From assembly GCF_049056525.1 (NCBI RefSeq), contig NZ_JBHUPT010000034.1, positions 130,630-194,629 of the forward strand: a DNA stretch of 64,000 nt, read 5' to 3'. Positions 54,790-62,102 of this stretch are shown here, in pieces (position 1 is the stretch's first letter; every line of letters begins with the position of its first letter). The stretch comes from Leisingera coralii. GTDB taxonomy: Bacteria; Pseudomonadota; Alphaproteobacteria; Rhodobacterales; Rhodobacteraceae. The notes beneath the pieces were generated by a model that worked only from the letters and a program-made list of their open reading frames with translations, ran no database searches and was not told where the DNA came from. A program made the position numbers and the translations under genes.

Positions 54790-55923
54790 TCAGCCCTCAA
54801 CCTGTGCGTTGAGCACGTTCAGGGTCGACAGCAGCCCGTCCTTGTCGGCGTAGCACCCCTGCAGCCAGCGCGACCCTGCACCGGAATAGCCAAGCCGCGC
54901 GTGCAGCACGCGGGTGTTGTCGACGACAAAGCTTTCCCCCGGCTCCAGTTTGAACGACACTCCCATTTCGGGATCGTCGATGAATTCGCCGAGGCGGCGG
55001 TAGGCGGCGTAATAGGCCTCCATCTTCTCGAACGGAACGTCCACAAACGGCGCCGAAGACCGGTTGTTGAACCGCACCGCAATCATCTCGCCATCTGGCG
55101 ACAGCTCGATCATCGGACGGCGCGAGCGCAGATGCACCCCGTCAGAGCCCTTGTACTCGAACCGTGCCGGGTAGCCTGCCAGCAGGGCAAAGCCTTCCGG
55201 GTTTTCTTCGCGCAGGCGCTCGGCCGCGCGGAAACCGTCCACCACGATGCTGTCGCCGCCTTCGGCCGAGTTCTCCAGGCAGTAGAGGATCTGCAAGCTG
55301 GGCACCGGATCGCGATAGGGGTTGTCGGTATGCGCTTGCAGGCCCAGGCCGGTATAGGCCAGGTTTGTCGGATTCACCTCGGTCCGCACTTCGAAATACT
55401 TGCCGTAGTTGGTCTCGCGGACAAAGCCGAACATCCCGGCGCAATCGATCAGCGCACCTTCGCGCACCGGGCCGTTCACCAGTTTGGCAAAGCCCAGGCG
55501 GGCGATGGCATCCAGCCAGTCGCGTTTTGCCTTGGGATCCGACCGCACCTCGCTCCAGTCGAACGCGGGGGCAGGCTGGCTGCTGTTCCAAGTCTCGATA
55601 CCCGGGGCGGTGCGGCCGAATTCCGACTGCTTTTCAGAGTCATAAGCGTTCGACTTCAACCAGTCTCCGGGGAACGTCACGGTCTTGCCTTCGGGGGCGA
55701 ACGTGACGGTCAGGGCGCCGTCTTCCACCAGCGCGGTGCTGATCCTGGTGTCCGCCGGAATGTCGCCGATGGTGATCAGCCGCTGGCCGTTGCCGGGCGC
55801 GCGGGTCTCGGGATCCAGCGCGTTGTCACGCAGCCATATCGCGTGGAAACGGCTCTCGGCGCCGTCATTGAAAGTCAGGGTCAGAAAGCTGCCGGATGCG
55901 TCAGCGGTCACGGAACGGGGCAT
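54790..55923 (-). CDS. tmpA: 2-(trimethylammonio)ethylphosphonate dioxygenase TmpA (GBBH-like)
   Basis: A 377-residue Fe(II)/2-oxoglutarate oxygenase predicted to hydroxylate the C1 of 2-(trimethylammonio)ethylphosphonate, the step before TmpB. The facial triad reads His198, Asp200 (LQAHTDNPYRDPVPS) and His341 (VVDNTRVLHARLGYSG), with a likely 2-oxoglutarate arginine in SGAGSRWLQG. The N-terminal segment WLRDNALDPETRAPGNGQRL lacks the cysteines of true gamma-butyrobetaine hydroxylase zinc domains. Together with the adjacent HD oxygenase this supports TmpA over a carnitine role. Divergent LysR regulator at 56022. Confidence 0.85.
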   Translation of the reverse strand: MPRSVTADASGSFLTLTFNDGAESRFHAIWLRDNALDPETRAPGNGQRLITIGDIPADTRISTALVEDGALTVTFAPEGKTVTFPGDWLKSNAYDSEKQSEFGRTAPGIETWNSSQPAPAFDWSEVRSDPKAKRDWLDAIARLGFAKLVNGPVREGALIDCAGMFGFVRETNYGKYFEVRTEVNPTNLAYTGLGLQAHTDNPYRDPVPSLQILYCLENSAEGGDSIVVDGFRAAERLREENPEGFALLAGYPARFEYKGSDGVHLRSRRPMIELSPDGEMIAVRFNNRSSAPFVDVPFEKMEAYYAAYRRLGEFIDDPEMGVSFKLEPGESFVVDNTRVLHARLGYSGAGSRWLQGCYADKDGLLSTLNVLNAQVEG

Positions 55924-56021
55924 GGGGTTTCTCCGGTTGGCCTGGTTCTCCCTTGTGCTGGTACCGCGGCTGAGCCATCAAGAGAACGACGCAAATTAGG
56001 GTTTGAGAGTTAGGTTTTCTA
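55924..56021. promoter_or_regulatory. Divergent tmpA / LysR control region
   Basis: The 98-base gap between divergent starts must hold both promoters. TTAGGTTTTCTAA (about 56010-56022, overlapping the LysR ATG) is a short inverted repeat, and a further TTAGG lies at 55996-56000. These are candidate LysR half-sites. No convincing -35/-10 pair was identified, and no clear ribosome site precedes the LysR ATG. Confidence 0.35.
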
Positions 56022-56891
56022 ATGGCAAAGAAAGTCACCAAAAAGGGCCTGCCACCGCTCGACTGGCTCAAGGTGTTTGAGGCGGCGGGCCGCCACGGCA
56101 GTTTCACCGCCGCAGCGGAGGAATTCGGCGCCACCCAGGCCGCAGTCAGCCAGCGGATCCGAAACCTCGAATCCTGGCTGGGCCGGCAGCTGTTCATCCG
56201 TTCGGCGCGCGGGGTATCGCTGACCGTGGATGGAGAAAGCTATCTGCCGCTGGTGCATGATTCCCTGCGCGCGCTTGAGCAGGGAACCGAGAACCTGTTT
56301 GGCCAAACCGTCCGCGAGCTGCGGATTGCGGCTCTTCCGTCTCATCTGGAAATGCTGCTGCTGCCGCGGCTTGAAGTGTTTTCAAGCAGCTACCCCGAAA
56401 TGCGGCTGGTCACTGAGACCGTGCCCAAGCGGCTGGATTTTGAGGCCGCCGACGGCGCCTTGCAAATCCGCTATGGCCGCGGCGGCTGGGAGGGGCGGGA
56501 GGAGGCCTTGCTGGCCGATGAGGTGCTGCAGCCGATGACGGCCCCGGGGCTGGCTGAGGACTGGCGGCAGCTTCCTGCGATCGAATTGCGCGGCGAGCGG
56601 CCGGGCTGGGCGGAATGGTCGCGGGTGACGGGACAGGCTGAGCCGGAAACCGGGCCGGTTTCCGTTGATTCCATGGCACATGCGCTGCGGGCGGCACGTC
56701 TCGGTCTGGGGGTCGTGCTGGGGTCCAAGGTTCTGGCTGCGAACCTGCTGCAAACCGGTCAGCTTGAATGCGCCCCGGCACCGGAACTGCCAACGATCGA
56801 TGGCTATTGGCTGACGTGGCCGCCAAGCCTGGGGAAATCGAAGCGTCAAAGCGAAGTATTGACCGCTTTGACCGCTGCCCTGCATGGTTGA
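56022..56891 (+). CDS. LysR-family regulator, likely of the tmp operon
   Basis: A 289-residue regulator of the GcvA-like group. The N-terminal helix-turn-helix is DWLKVFEAAGRHGSFTAAAE with EFGATQAAVSQRIRNLESWL and GRQLFIRSARGVSLT. The remaining two-thirds is a LysR substrate-binding domain (ELRIAALPSHLEMLLLPRLE, MAHALRAARLGLGVVLGSKV). It is divergent from tmpA, the standard layout for a LysR protein and its target, and a LysR gene accompanies tmp genes in Leisingera. The inducer is presumably the phosphonate or a product. Confidence 0.85.
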   Translation: MAKKVTKKGLPPLDWLKVFEAAGRHGSFTAAAEEFGATQAAVSQRIRNLESWLGRQLFIRSARGVSLTVDGESYLPLVHDSLRALEQGTENLFGQTVRELRIAALPSHLEMLLLPRLEVFSSSYPEMRLVTETVPKRLDFEAADGALQIRYGRGGWEGREEALLADEVLQPMTAPGLAEDWRQLPAIELRGERPGWAEWSRVTGQAEPETGPVSVDSMAHALRAARLGLGVVLGSKVLAANLLQTGQLECAPAPELPTIDGYWLTWPPSLGKSKRQSEVLTALTAALHG

Positions 56892-56927
56892 ATAGCCCGC
56901 CGCCCCTGGAAGGGCACGGATACCCTT

Positions 56928-57284
56928 TCAGATTGGGTATTCTCCAGTTTTGGCGAAATAGGCATCCAGCAAAGGTCTCGCCCCGCGTTTGCTGAGGAAG
57001 GCGAGACCGATCTTGCCGTCTTTGCGCCAGCGCGTTGCCACGGCAAACTCGCCAATTCCGGAAATCGTGACGGATTGCATTTGGGCCAGCTCAAAGGGGG
57101 GCTGCCCCTCCGGGAGGCGAACGGCAAGCCCCTGGTAGCTGATGTTGCAAAGCTGCGCCTCGATTTGTGCATCCGCCAGATTGATCACGCAAGGCAGGTC
57201 CAGCCTCAGACGCGGAGCCGTTGGGATCGGGGGCTGTGAATAGGAACTGAATGCTGCCATGCCATCCTGCCGTGAAATTACCAT
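56928..57284 (-). CDS. PilZ-domain protein
   Basis: A 118-residue protein beginning MVISRQDGMAAFSSYSQPPI at ATG 57284, chosen because AAGGA lies 4 bases upstream; a longer frame reaches ATGs at 57428 and 57527 without good ribosome sites. LRLDLPCVINLADAQIEAQL with CNISYQGLAVRLPEGQPPF and RWRKDGKIGLAFLSKRGARP match PilZ, including the (D/N)xSxxG motif. The RxxxR arginine motif expected for c-di-GMP binding is not clear (APRLRLDL), so binding is uncertain. It marks the last ordinary chromosomal gene before the mobile region. Confidence 0.7.
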   Translation of the reverse strand: MVISRQDGMAAFSSYSQPPIPTAPRLRLDLPCVINLADAQIEAQLCNISYQGLAVRLPEGQPPFELAQMQSVTISGIGEFAVATRWRKDGKIGLAFLSKRGARPLLDAYFAKTGEYPI

Positions 57285-57465
57285 CAATTCCTTAGGCAAA
57301 TAGGCAGCTTCCCTTACGAAAGCGTGAAAGGGCCGTGAAAAGTTGGCAGCGGTACGAGGGAAATGGCGCGCCTGGACGGAGAAAGTTCGAACTCTCTGTT
57401 TGAGGCGTTGGAAGAATGGGAACGCCATCTCGCATCTGTAGACTTTGACAGTCTGAGGTGCGGCG

Positions 57466-57897
57466 ATGACGAATTTACGCCGTGATTTCAGTGCTGTAGC
57501 GCAAGCCGGGTCCGGCAAGACCGGCAAGAAGAAGTATCCGCCGCCGTTCTCCCTGCGTCTGACCTACGAAGAACGGGCCAGGCTGGACCAGGCAGCGGCG
57601 GGCAAGCCGCTGGGGGCCTACATCCGTGAGCAGTTGCTTGGCGACAATGCTGCGCCGCGCAAAAAGAGCGGCCAGCGCCCCGTGCAGGATCAGGAAGCCC
57701 TTGGCCGTGTTCTCGGTGCATTGGGCCGTTCGCGGCTGTCATCGAACCTCAATCAGCTCGCCAGGGCGGTAAACACGGGCTCGCTGCCGGTCACCGACGA
57801 AACCGAAGCCGATCTGAGAGAAGCGTGCCGTGCCGTCAAGGCGCTGCGGGCCGATCTGTTGCAGGCTCTGGGCAAGGTACCGGGGGGCGTGCCATGA
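57466..57897 (+). CDS. MobC-like relaxosome protein
   Basis: A 143-residue basic protein, with KKYPPPFSLRLTYEERARLD and QAAAGKPLGAYIREQLLGD forming a ribbon-helix-helix-like DNA-binding start, and LGRSRLSSNLNQLARAVNTG with the EAVREL-like LREACRAVKALRADLLQALG matching MobC/relaxosome accessory proteins. Such proteins bind oriT and help the relaxase open the strands. It is coupled to the relaxase gene by a 4-base overlap (57894-57897). Confidence 0.78.
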   Translation: MTNLRRDFSAVAQAGSGKTGKKKYPPPFSLRLTYEERARLDQAAAGKPLGAYIREQLLGDNAAPRKKSGQRPVQDQEALGRVLGALGRSRLSSNLNQLARAVNTGSLPVTDETEADLREACRAVKALRADLLQALGKVPGGVP

Positions 57898-59195
57898 TCC
57901 TCAAGGCAAAAGAACGCGGCGATGCTCCGCAACTGGCGCGCTACCTTCTCGCCACGCGCGACAACGATCATGTAGAGCTGCATGAGGTGCGCGGCTTTGT
58001 CAGCGACAACCTGCTGGAGGCGTTCCACGAAGCCGATGCGATTGCCAGGGGCACGCGCTGCAGGAACTACCTGTTTTCAATGAGCCTCAATCCGCCGGAA
58101 GGCGCGCAGGTATCGACCGGGGCCTTCGAACGGGCGGCGGACCGGATCGAGCGCAAGCTCGGTCTGGAGGGCCAGCCCCGCGTTATTGTCTTCCATGAAC
58201 GAGACGGGCGCAGGCACGCGCATGTCGTCTGGTCGCGGATCGACACGCAGCGCATGCGGGCCATCAATCTGCCGCACTTCAAGTTCAGGCTGCGGGACCT
58301 GTCGCGCAAGCTGTACCTGGAACATGGCTGGGACATGCCGCCCGGGCTGCAGGACTGCCGTTTTCGCGATCCGCTCAGCTTCACGCGCGCGGAATGGCAA
58401 CAGGCCAGACGCGCCGGTCTTGATCCGCGGGAGATCAAGACCGTTCTGCGCCAGTGCTGGAAAGTCTCGGATAGCCGCGCATCTTTGGAACGCGCCCTCA
58501 AGGAACGCGGATTCTGGCTGGCACGGGGCGACCGGCGCGGCTTTGTTGCCATCGACTATCGGGGCGAGGTCTATTCGCTTTCGCGCCATGCCGGGGTGAC
58601 GACTAAAAAGCTCGAAAACCGGATCGGAGACCGAAACCGCTTGCGTTCGGTCGATGAGATCAGGAACGAGATCGCGCGCGGCATGTCCCGAAAGCTCGCG
58701 GCGTTCATCAGGCAAACGGAGCGCGATGCGCGGCAGCGTATTGAGCTGGCCGATTTCCGCAAGGCCGGGATGACCGCCCGGCACCGGGACAAACGGGCAG
58801 AGTTATGGGCACGGCATGAGCAGCGCTGGCAGGCTGAAACCAGGGAGCGGGCACAGCGCCTGCCGCGCGGGATTTCCGGTATCTGGCACCGCCTGACCGG
58901 GCGCTATGCCAGGGTGAAAGCACAGAACGAGCAGGAAGCCCTGCAGGCATGGCAGCGGGACCGCACAGAGAAGGACGGGCTCATCCACCGGCAGCTTGAT
59001 GAACGCCAGAGCCTGCAGCGCGACATCAGGATGCAGCGGGAGCTTGCCCGTCAGGAACTGATGCAGCTGCGCGCAGATGTGGCGAACTACCGGGAAATCG
59101 GGCACCGCGAGCGAGTGCAAAAACAAAGGCGCGACAAGGATGATGGTGCGCGGCGGCGCAGGCAGTCCCGCCGCCGCCGTGATTTCGAGCCCTGA
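57894..59195 (+). CDS. Relaxase/mobilisation nuclease
   Basis: A 433-residue relaxase, MILKAKERGDAPQLARYLLA, with a candidate catalytic Tyr near residue 17 (ARYLLATRDNDHVEL). The HUH-type histidine cluster is VIVFHERDGRRHAHVVWSRI. YRGEVYSLSRHAGVTTKKLE follows in the middle, then a long basic, coiled-coil C-terminal half ending KRRDKDDGARRRRQSRRRRD-like. Relaxases nick oriT and lead the single strand into the recipient. ATG 57894 overlaps the MobC stop. No mating-pair genes are in view, so mobilisation in trans is likely. Confidence 0.85.
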   Translation: MILKAKERGDAPQLARYLLATRDNDHVELHEVRGFVSDNLLEAFHEADAIARGTRCRNYLFSMSLNPPEGAQVSTGAFERAADRIERKLGLEGQPRVIVFHERDGRRHAHVVWSRIDTQRMRAINLPHFKFRLRDLSRKLYLEHGWDMPPGLQDCRFRDPLSFTRAEWQQARRAGLDPREIKTVLRQCWKVSDSRASLERALKERGFWLARGDRRGFVAIDYRGEVYSLSRHAGVTTKKLENRIGDRNRLRSVDEIRNEIARGMSRKLAAFIRQTERDARQRIELADFRKAGMTARHRDKRAELWARHEQRWQAETRERAQRLPRGISGIWHRLTGRYARVKAQNEQEALQAWQRDRTEKDGLIHRQLDERQSLQRDIRMQRELARQELMQLRADVANYREIGHRERVQKQRRDKDDGARRRRQSRRRRDFEP

Positions 59196-59204
59196 ACGGC
59201 GCGG

Positions 59205-59831
59205 TCAGGGTGCTGGTTTCTTTGTTGCGGGAGAAGCCTCGACCGGTCGTGGCGGAGGGTCGATTTCCTGTCCGTCGCGGTACCATGTCTCATTGGTCAC
59301 CGCACCGGAAACCGGGTTGCGCTCAATGACTGCCGGGCCGTCATCGCGATGCATCTTTCCGTCCCTGTACCACTCTTCGCGCCAGGCAACCCCTGTCGTT
59401 CGATCACGGGACAATTGCGCGGGCCCGTCCAGCCTGTGCGACTTGCCGTTCACGCGCCATTCTTCCGTGACGACAACACCTGTCTCCCGGTCGGTTTCGG
59501 TCCATTGGGGACCTCCCTCGCGGTGAAACTCTCCGTGCAGGGACCAGACCTCCCTGTCCACGAATCCCCAGGGGCGGCCCGGTGCTGCCTGATCGTCAGG
59601 AGTGTCGTTCACGATGCGGTCCGCGGGCCCGTCGAGGCGATGCGATTCACCTTCAAAGGACCATTTTTCATAGATTACCTCGCCGGTAGCCTCATCGCGT
59701 ATGATATCCGCGGGCCCATCCTCCCGGTGCGGAATGCCATCGCTCTGATAAATGTAATCAACCTTCTCCCAGGTTTCGCGGACGGCAACGCCGGTCTCCG
59801 GATCGACGATTTTCTGGTGTCGCAATAACAT
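59205..59831 (-). CDS. HR-x-DGPA repeat protein
   Basis: A 208-residue protein starting at ATG 59831, which has GAGGAG upstream; an ATG at 59846 is also possible. It consists of about five units of roughly 32-36 residues, each carrying a G-x-x-HR-x-x-GP core (GIPHREDGPAD, GESHRLDGPAD, GEFHREGGPQW, GKSHRLDGPAQ, GKMHRDDGPAV) preceded by a W/Y-rich strand and followed by a TG-turn. It resembles MORN-like antiparallel strand repeats. The tail is Pro-rich. It is convergent with the relaxase gene. Function unknown; a surface or binding role is guesswork. Confidence 0.75.
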   Translation of the reverse strand: MLLRHQKIVDPETGVAVRETWEKVDYIYQSDGIPHREDGPADIIRDEATGEVIYEKWSFEGESHRLDGPADRIVNDTPDDQAAPGRPWGFVDREVWSLHGEFHREGGPQWTETDRETGVVVTEEWRVNGKSHRLDGPAQLSRDRTTGVAWREEWYRDGKMHRDDGPAVIERNPVSGAVTNETWYRDGQEIDPPPRPVEASPATKKPAP

Positions 59832-60159
59832 GCTCAAACTCCTCATAACTGATCAAATTAACAAATAAAGGTCAGCATTGTTGACATAATGGAGGCTGCG
59901 CTGTCAAGAAAATTGGACGCGGCTTCATTCGGCATCGGTTCAGGCAAGCCCTGAAAGCCTGTTCAATCCCGCGAAATTCGTCTGTGCCGTTTGTAACTAC
60001 CGCTGCAAACCTCGCCGTGTCTCCTGCGCGCATCCAATCCTTCGATTTCAGAATGAGTGCCCGAACCATCAGCGCCTTCATGGGCCGATGATGATGATGT
60101 GTGCCGGGGCCGAAAGGCCCTGAGCGGTTCGGGGCCTCCCTGAAACAAAGGAGGATACG
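59832..60159. other. 328-base non-coding interval in the mobilisation region
   Basis: No credible gene is present; a minus-strand frame from 60081 lacks a ribosome site. Two small hairpins are visible: TTCAGG/CCTGAA (59939-59955) and GGGCC-GAAA-GGCCC (60107-60120). The region contains the leader of the short plus-strand gene at 60160 and the promoter of the repeat protein. An origin of transfer could lie here or upstream of 57466, but no nic-like motif was recognised. Confidence 0.4.
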
Positions 60160-60339
60160 ATGAAACGCATCTCTCGATCTGAAGCTGCATCGCTCGGCAC
60201 CGCCGATCTCTACAGTCTGCGCAAACAGGCTTTCATAGCCTTTGCCGCTGCCGCGCGCGGCTCCCGGGAGCAGCGCGATGCGCTCGCCACGATGCGCACT
60301 ATCGAAGACGTGCTGGCGACCCGTGCGCCAGCACCGTAA
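60160..60339 (+). CDS. Small hypothetical protein of the mobile region
   Basis: A 59-residue protein, MKRISRSEAASLGTADLYSL, then RKQAFIAFAAAARGSREQRD and ALATMRTIEDVLATRAPAP. It has a near-perfect ribosome site AAGGAGG 5 bases before the ATG and a strong terminator right after, so it is an independent gene. The sequence is helical and basic at the start. Similar short genes accompany mob genes in Rhodobacteraceae elements, as I recall, but no function is assigned. Confidence 0.7.
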   Translation: MKRISRSEAASLGTADLYSLRKQAFIAFAAAARGSREQRDALATMRTIEDVLATRAPAP

Positions 60340-60346
60340 ACCTGAT

Positions 60347-60377
60347 GCGGCTGGCCTGGAGGCCAGCCGCAAATTTT
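60347..60377 (+). terminator. Strong terminator after the small gene
   Basis: GCGGCTGGCC (60347-60356) and GGCCAGCCGC (60361-60370) are a perfect 10-bp stem with a TGGA loop, followed by AAATTTT. Confidence 0.8.
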
Positions 60378-60463
60378 ACCGCCCGGACCAGAAATCGAAG
60401 GCGCGTTTCGAAAAAAAATGTGATGTTCTACTGAGCGACGAAAGATATTGATGTGATCGCGCT

Positions 60464-60787
60464 TCAGATCGCAAAATCGTCCAACGACTTCCCGGCTTCC
60501 AGCGCGGCGTGAACCCAAGCGGGTTTGCGCCCGCGTCCGCTCCAGGTCTGGGACGTATCTTCTGGATTAGCGTACTTGGCAGGGGCTTTGGCGCCAGGCT
60601 TACGGGCCTTGCCGCCATGCAGAGCAATAATGTCTTCGAAGGCCACGCCATGTTTTTCAGCAACAGCCAGCATTTCGGTATAGGCGTTTTGCTTGGCCTC
60701 TTTTTCCACTTCCACCTTGCGGGCTTCAATGTCTTTGGCCAGTGCGTCCAGCTCCGCCGGGCTCAGTCCAGTCAGATCAATTCCCAT
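60464..60787 (-). CDS. H-NS family DNA-binding protein
   Basis: A 107-residue protein starting at ATG 60787, with GAGGA upstream. The N-terminal half is a coiled-coil (DLTGLSPAELDALAKDIEAR, VEVEKEAKQNAYTEMLAVAE). The C-terminal core TWSGRGRKPAWVHAALEAG is the H-NS/HvrA AT-hook-like DNA-binding motif. Mobile elements often carry H-NS paralogues that silence AT-rich cargo; here AT-richer genes lie just to its right. A perfect palindrome lies upstream at 60871-60888. Confidence 0.85.
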   Translation of the reverse strand: MGIDLTGLSPAELDALAKDIEARKVEVEKEAKQNAYTEMLAVAEKHGVAFEDIIALHGGKARKPGAKAPAKYANPEDTSQTWSGRGRKPAWVHAALEAGKSLDDFAI

Positions 60788-61112
60788 GTGTTCCTCGCGG
60801 TTTTTGTTTGCCCGCTCAAAGCAGATAACAGATTTTGAAGCAAGCGCTCGCCGCTTCATCGCCAGTTTTGTGTGCGGTAAATCGCACAGGTGATTGCTCT
60901 CATCTTTCTTCCAAACACGTTTAAGCATCTTTTCCTGTGGATTTATATCTGTGGTCTACATTGTAACTTGGAGGTGCTTTGGAGATTGGGGCAATGTGAA
61001 GGTGGAGGTCCTGCTTCCTGGTCATCGCTCACTTGATCTGAGAGTAAAAACTTCTGGACTGGAACCTAAACGTCGAGCTTTAACAAAAACGAAGGTTATT
61101 AAGGGGCGGAGC
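60788..61112. other. 325-base gap between H-NS-like and SDR genes
   Basis: No gene is supported. Base composition becomes visibly AT-richer to the right. It holds the promoter of the H-NS-like gene on the left and of the SDR gene on the right, the latter with a long AT-rich leader (61040-61105). A palindrome at 60871-60888 is listed separately. Confidence 0.4.
60871..60888. promoter_or_regulatory. Palindrome upstream of the H-NS-like gene
   Basis: TGTGCG and CGCACA flank a 6-base AT-rich centre (GTAAAT), giving an 18-base perfect dyad located 84-101 bases before the H-NS-like ATG. The size and form fit a regulator site; the protein is unknown. Confidence 0.35.
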
Positions 61113-61808
61113 ATGAGAAAAGTTGTGTTGATAACGGGCGGTGCCCGTGGGATTGGACGGGCAATTGCTGAAGACTTTGCGTCGGATCACGATGTGTCCT
61201 TCACTTGGTTGAACACAGAACCTGCTTCTGGACTTGACGATTTATTGGCCATCAGGGCCGACCTTACGGAGGCAGGCGCTAGTGAGACTATCGTTTCTGA
61301 GGTGCTGGAACGATTTGGACGTCTCGATGTAATTGTCAATAACGCCGGATTGGTAGTTAGTTCTGGTCCGGGCGGATTTAACTGGATTGAAGCGGAGAAA
61401 ATGTTTCAGGTGAACCTCCTGGCGGCAGAGTCATTGCTTGTCGCAGCGCTTCCATATCTCACGCCTGGCGCTTCTGTGGTCAACATTTCTTCTGTAAATG
61501 CGACATTGCCACCACGTAATGCAGCACTCTACGGAGCGAGCAAAGCAGCTCTCAATCTTTGGACGCGAGGAATGGCGAAAGAACTTGGCCCTCGCCAAAT
61601 CCGGGTAAACGCAGTCGCACCGGGAGCTGTGAACGATCCTGAGGAGCCCAGATCCGATGAGCTGGTCAAAGCGTTCACCGATGAAACTGCGTTGGGACGT
61701 CTTGCTACACCCAATGATATTGCTCGCGCAGTTCGTTTCCTTGCCGGAGAAGCAGCCTCATTTATTACTGGAGAGGTGCTAACAGTATCGGGCGGTTACC
61801 GTCTTTAG
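61113..61808 (+). CDS. Short-chain dehydrogenase, horizontally acquired
   Basis: A 231-residue SDR starting at ATG 61113. It shows the cofactor loop LITGGARGIGRAIAEDF, NNAGLVVSSGPGGF, catalytic Ser and Tyr-x-x-x-Lys in NISSVNATLPPRNAALYGAS with KAALNLW, and a FabG-like C-terminus (TGEVLTVSGGYRL). It is a 3-oxoacyl reductase-like enzyme of unknown substrate. Codon use is clearly AT-richer than neighbouring genes (many AAA, GAA, ATT). Its 3' end overlaps the neighbouring antisense gene by 30 bases. This indicates a separate acquisition. Confidence 0.8.
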   Translation: MRKVVLITGGARGIGRAIAEDFASDHDVSFTWLNTEPASGLDDLLAIRADLTEAGASETIVSEVLERFGRLDVIVNNAGLVVSSGPGGFNWIEAEKMFQVNLLAAESLLVAALPYLTPGASVVNISSVNATLPPRNAALYGASKAALNLWTRGMAKELGPRQIRVNAVAPGAVNDPEEPRSDELVKAFTDETALGRLATPNDIARAVRFLAGEAASFITGEVLTVSGGYRL

Positions 61809-62072
61809 TTTCCAGAGCAAAGACATCTGTGCGCCGTTCCAGCCGATGCGCTCGGCTTCGGCATCCAACCAATCCGTCACATAGGCCAGCGCACCGCCGT
61901 ATTCTGCCACGCTTCCAGCGGCAACGAAATGCGATCTGTAGCCTGTCTCGGTAACCGGTAGCGGTGCCTTGCCTTCGGTCCGCAGTTCGATGTGATCGGC
62001 CAAGCCGAACCTGTCCGGTGTGAAGGTGATTTCCATGGCGATGCCGCGCCACGTCATGCTGGATTTTTCCAT
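61779..62072 (-). CDS. Hypothetical protein next to ardC, 3' end possibly truncated
   Basis: A 97-residue protein, EITFTPDRFGLADHIELRTE and GKAPLPVTETGYRSHFVAAG, then AYVTDWLDAEAERIGWNGAQ. It lies 30 bases downstream of ardC on the same strand, a common pairing in alphaproteobacterial plasmids. The last residues (MSLLWKLKTVTARYC) run into the SDR gene in antisense and switch composition, which suggests the original C-terminus was replaced when the SDR segment arrived. No function known. Confidence 0.6.
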   Translation of the reverse strand: MEKSSMTWRGIAMEITFTPDRFGLADHIELRTEGKAPLPVTETGYRSHFVAAGSVAEYGGALAYVTDWLDAEAERIGWNGAQMSLLWKLKTVTARYC

Positions 62073-62102
62073 TGTCCTGTTCTCCGCGGAGTTGGAGCCG
62101 CC

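Noticed and set aside
54790..55923. Gamma-butyrobetaine hydroxylase (carnitine synthesis)
   Set aside because: Lack of the N-terminal zinc cysteines and the coupled HD oxygenase favour TmpA.
59872..60081. Possible 69-residue minus-strand gene in the mobilisation gap
   Set aside because: No ribosome site, no family resemblance, and it spans a hairpin; kept as non-coding.
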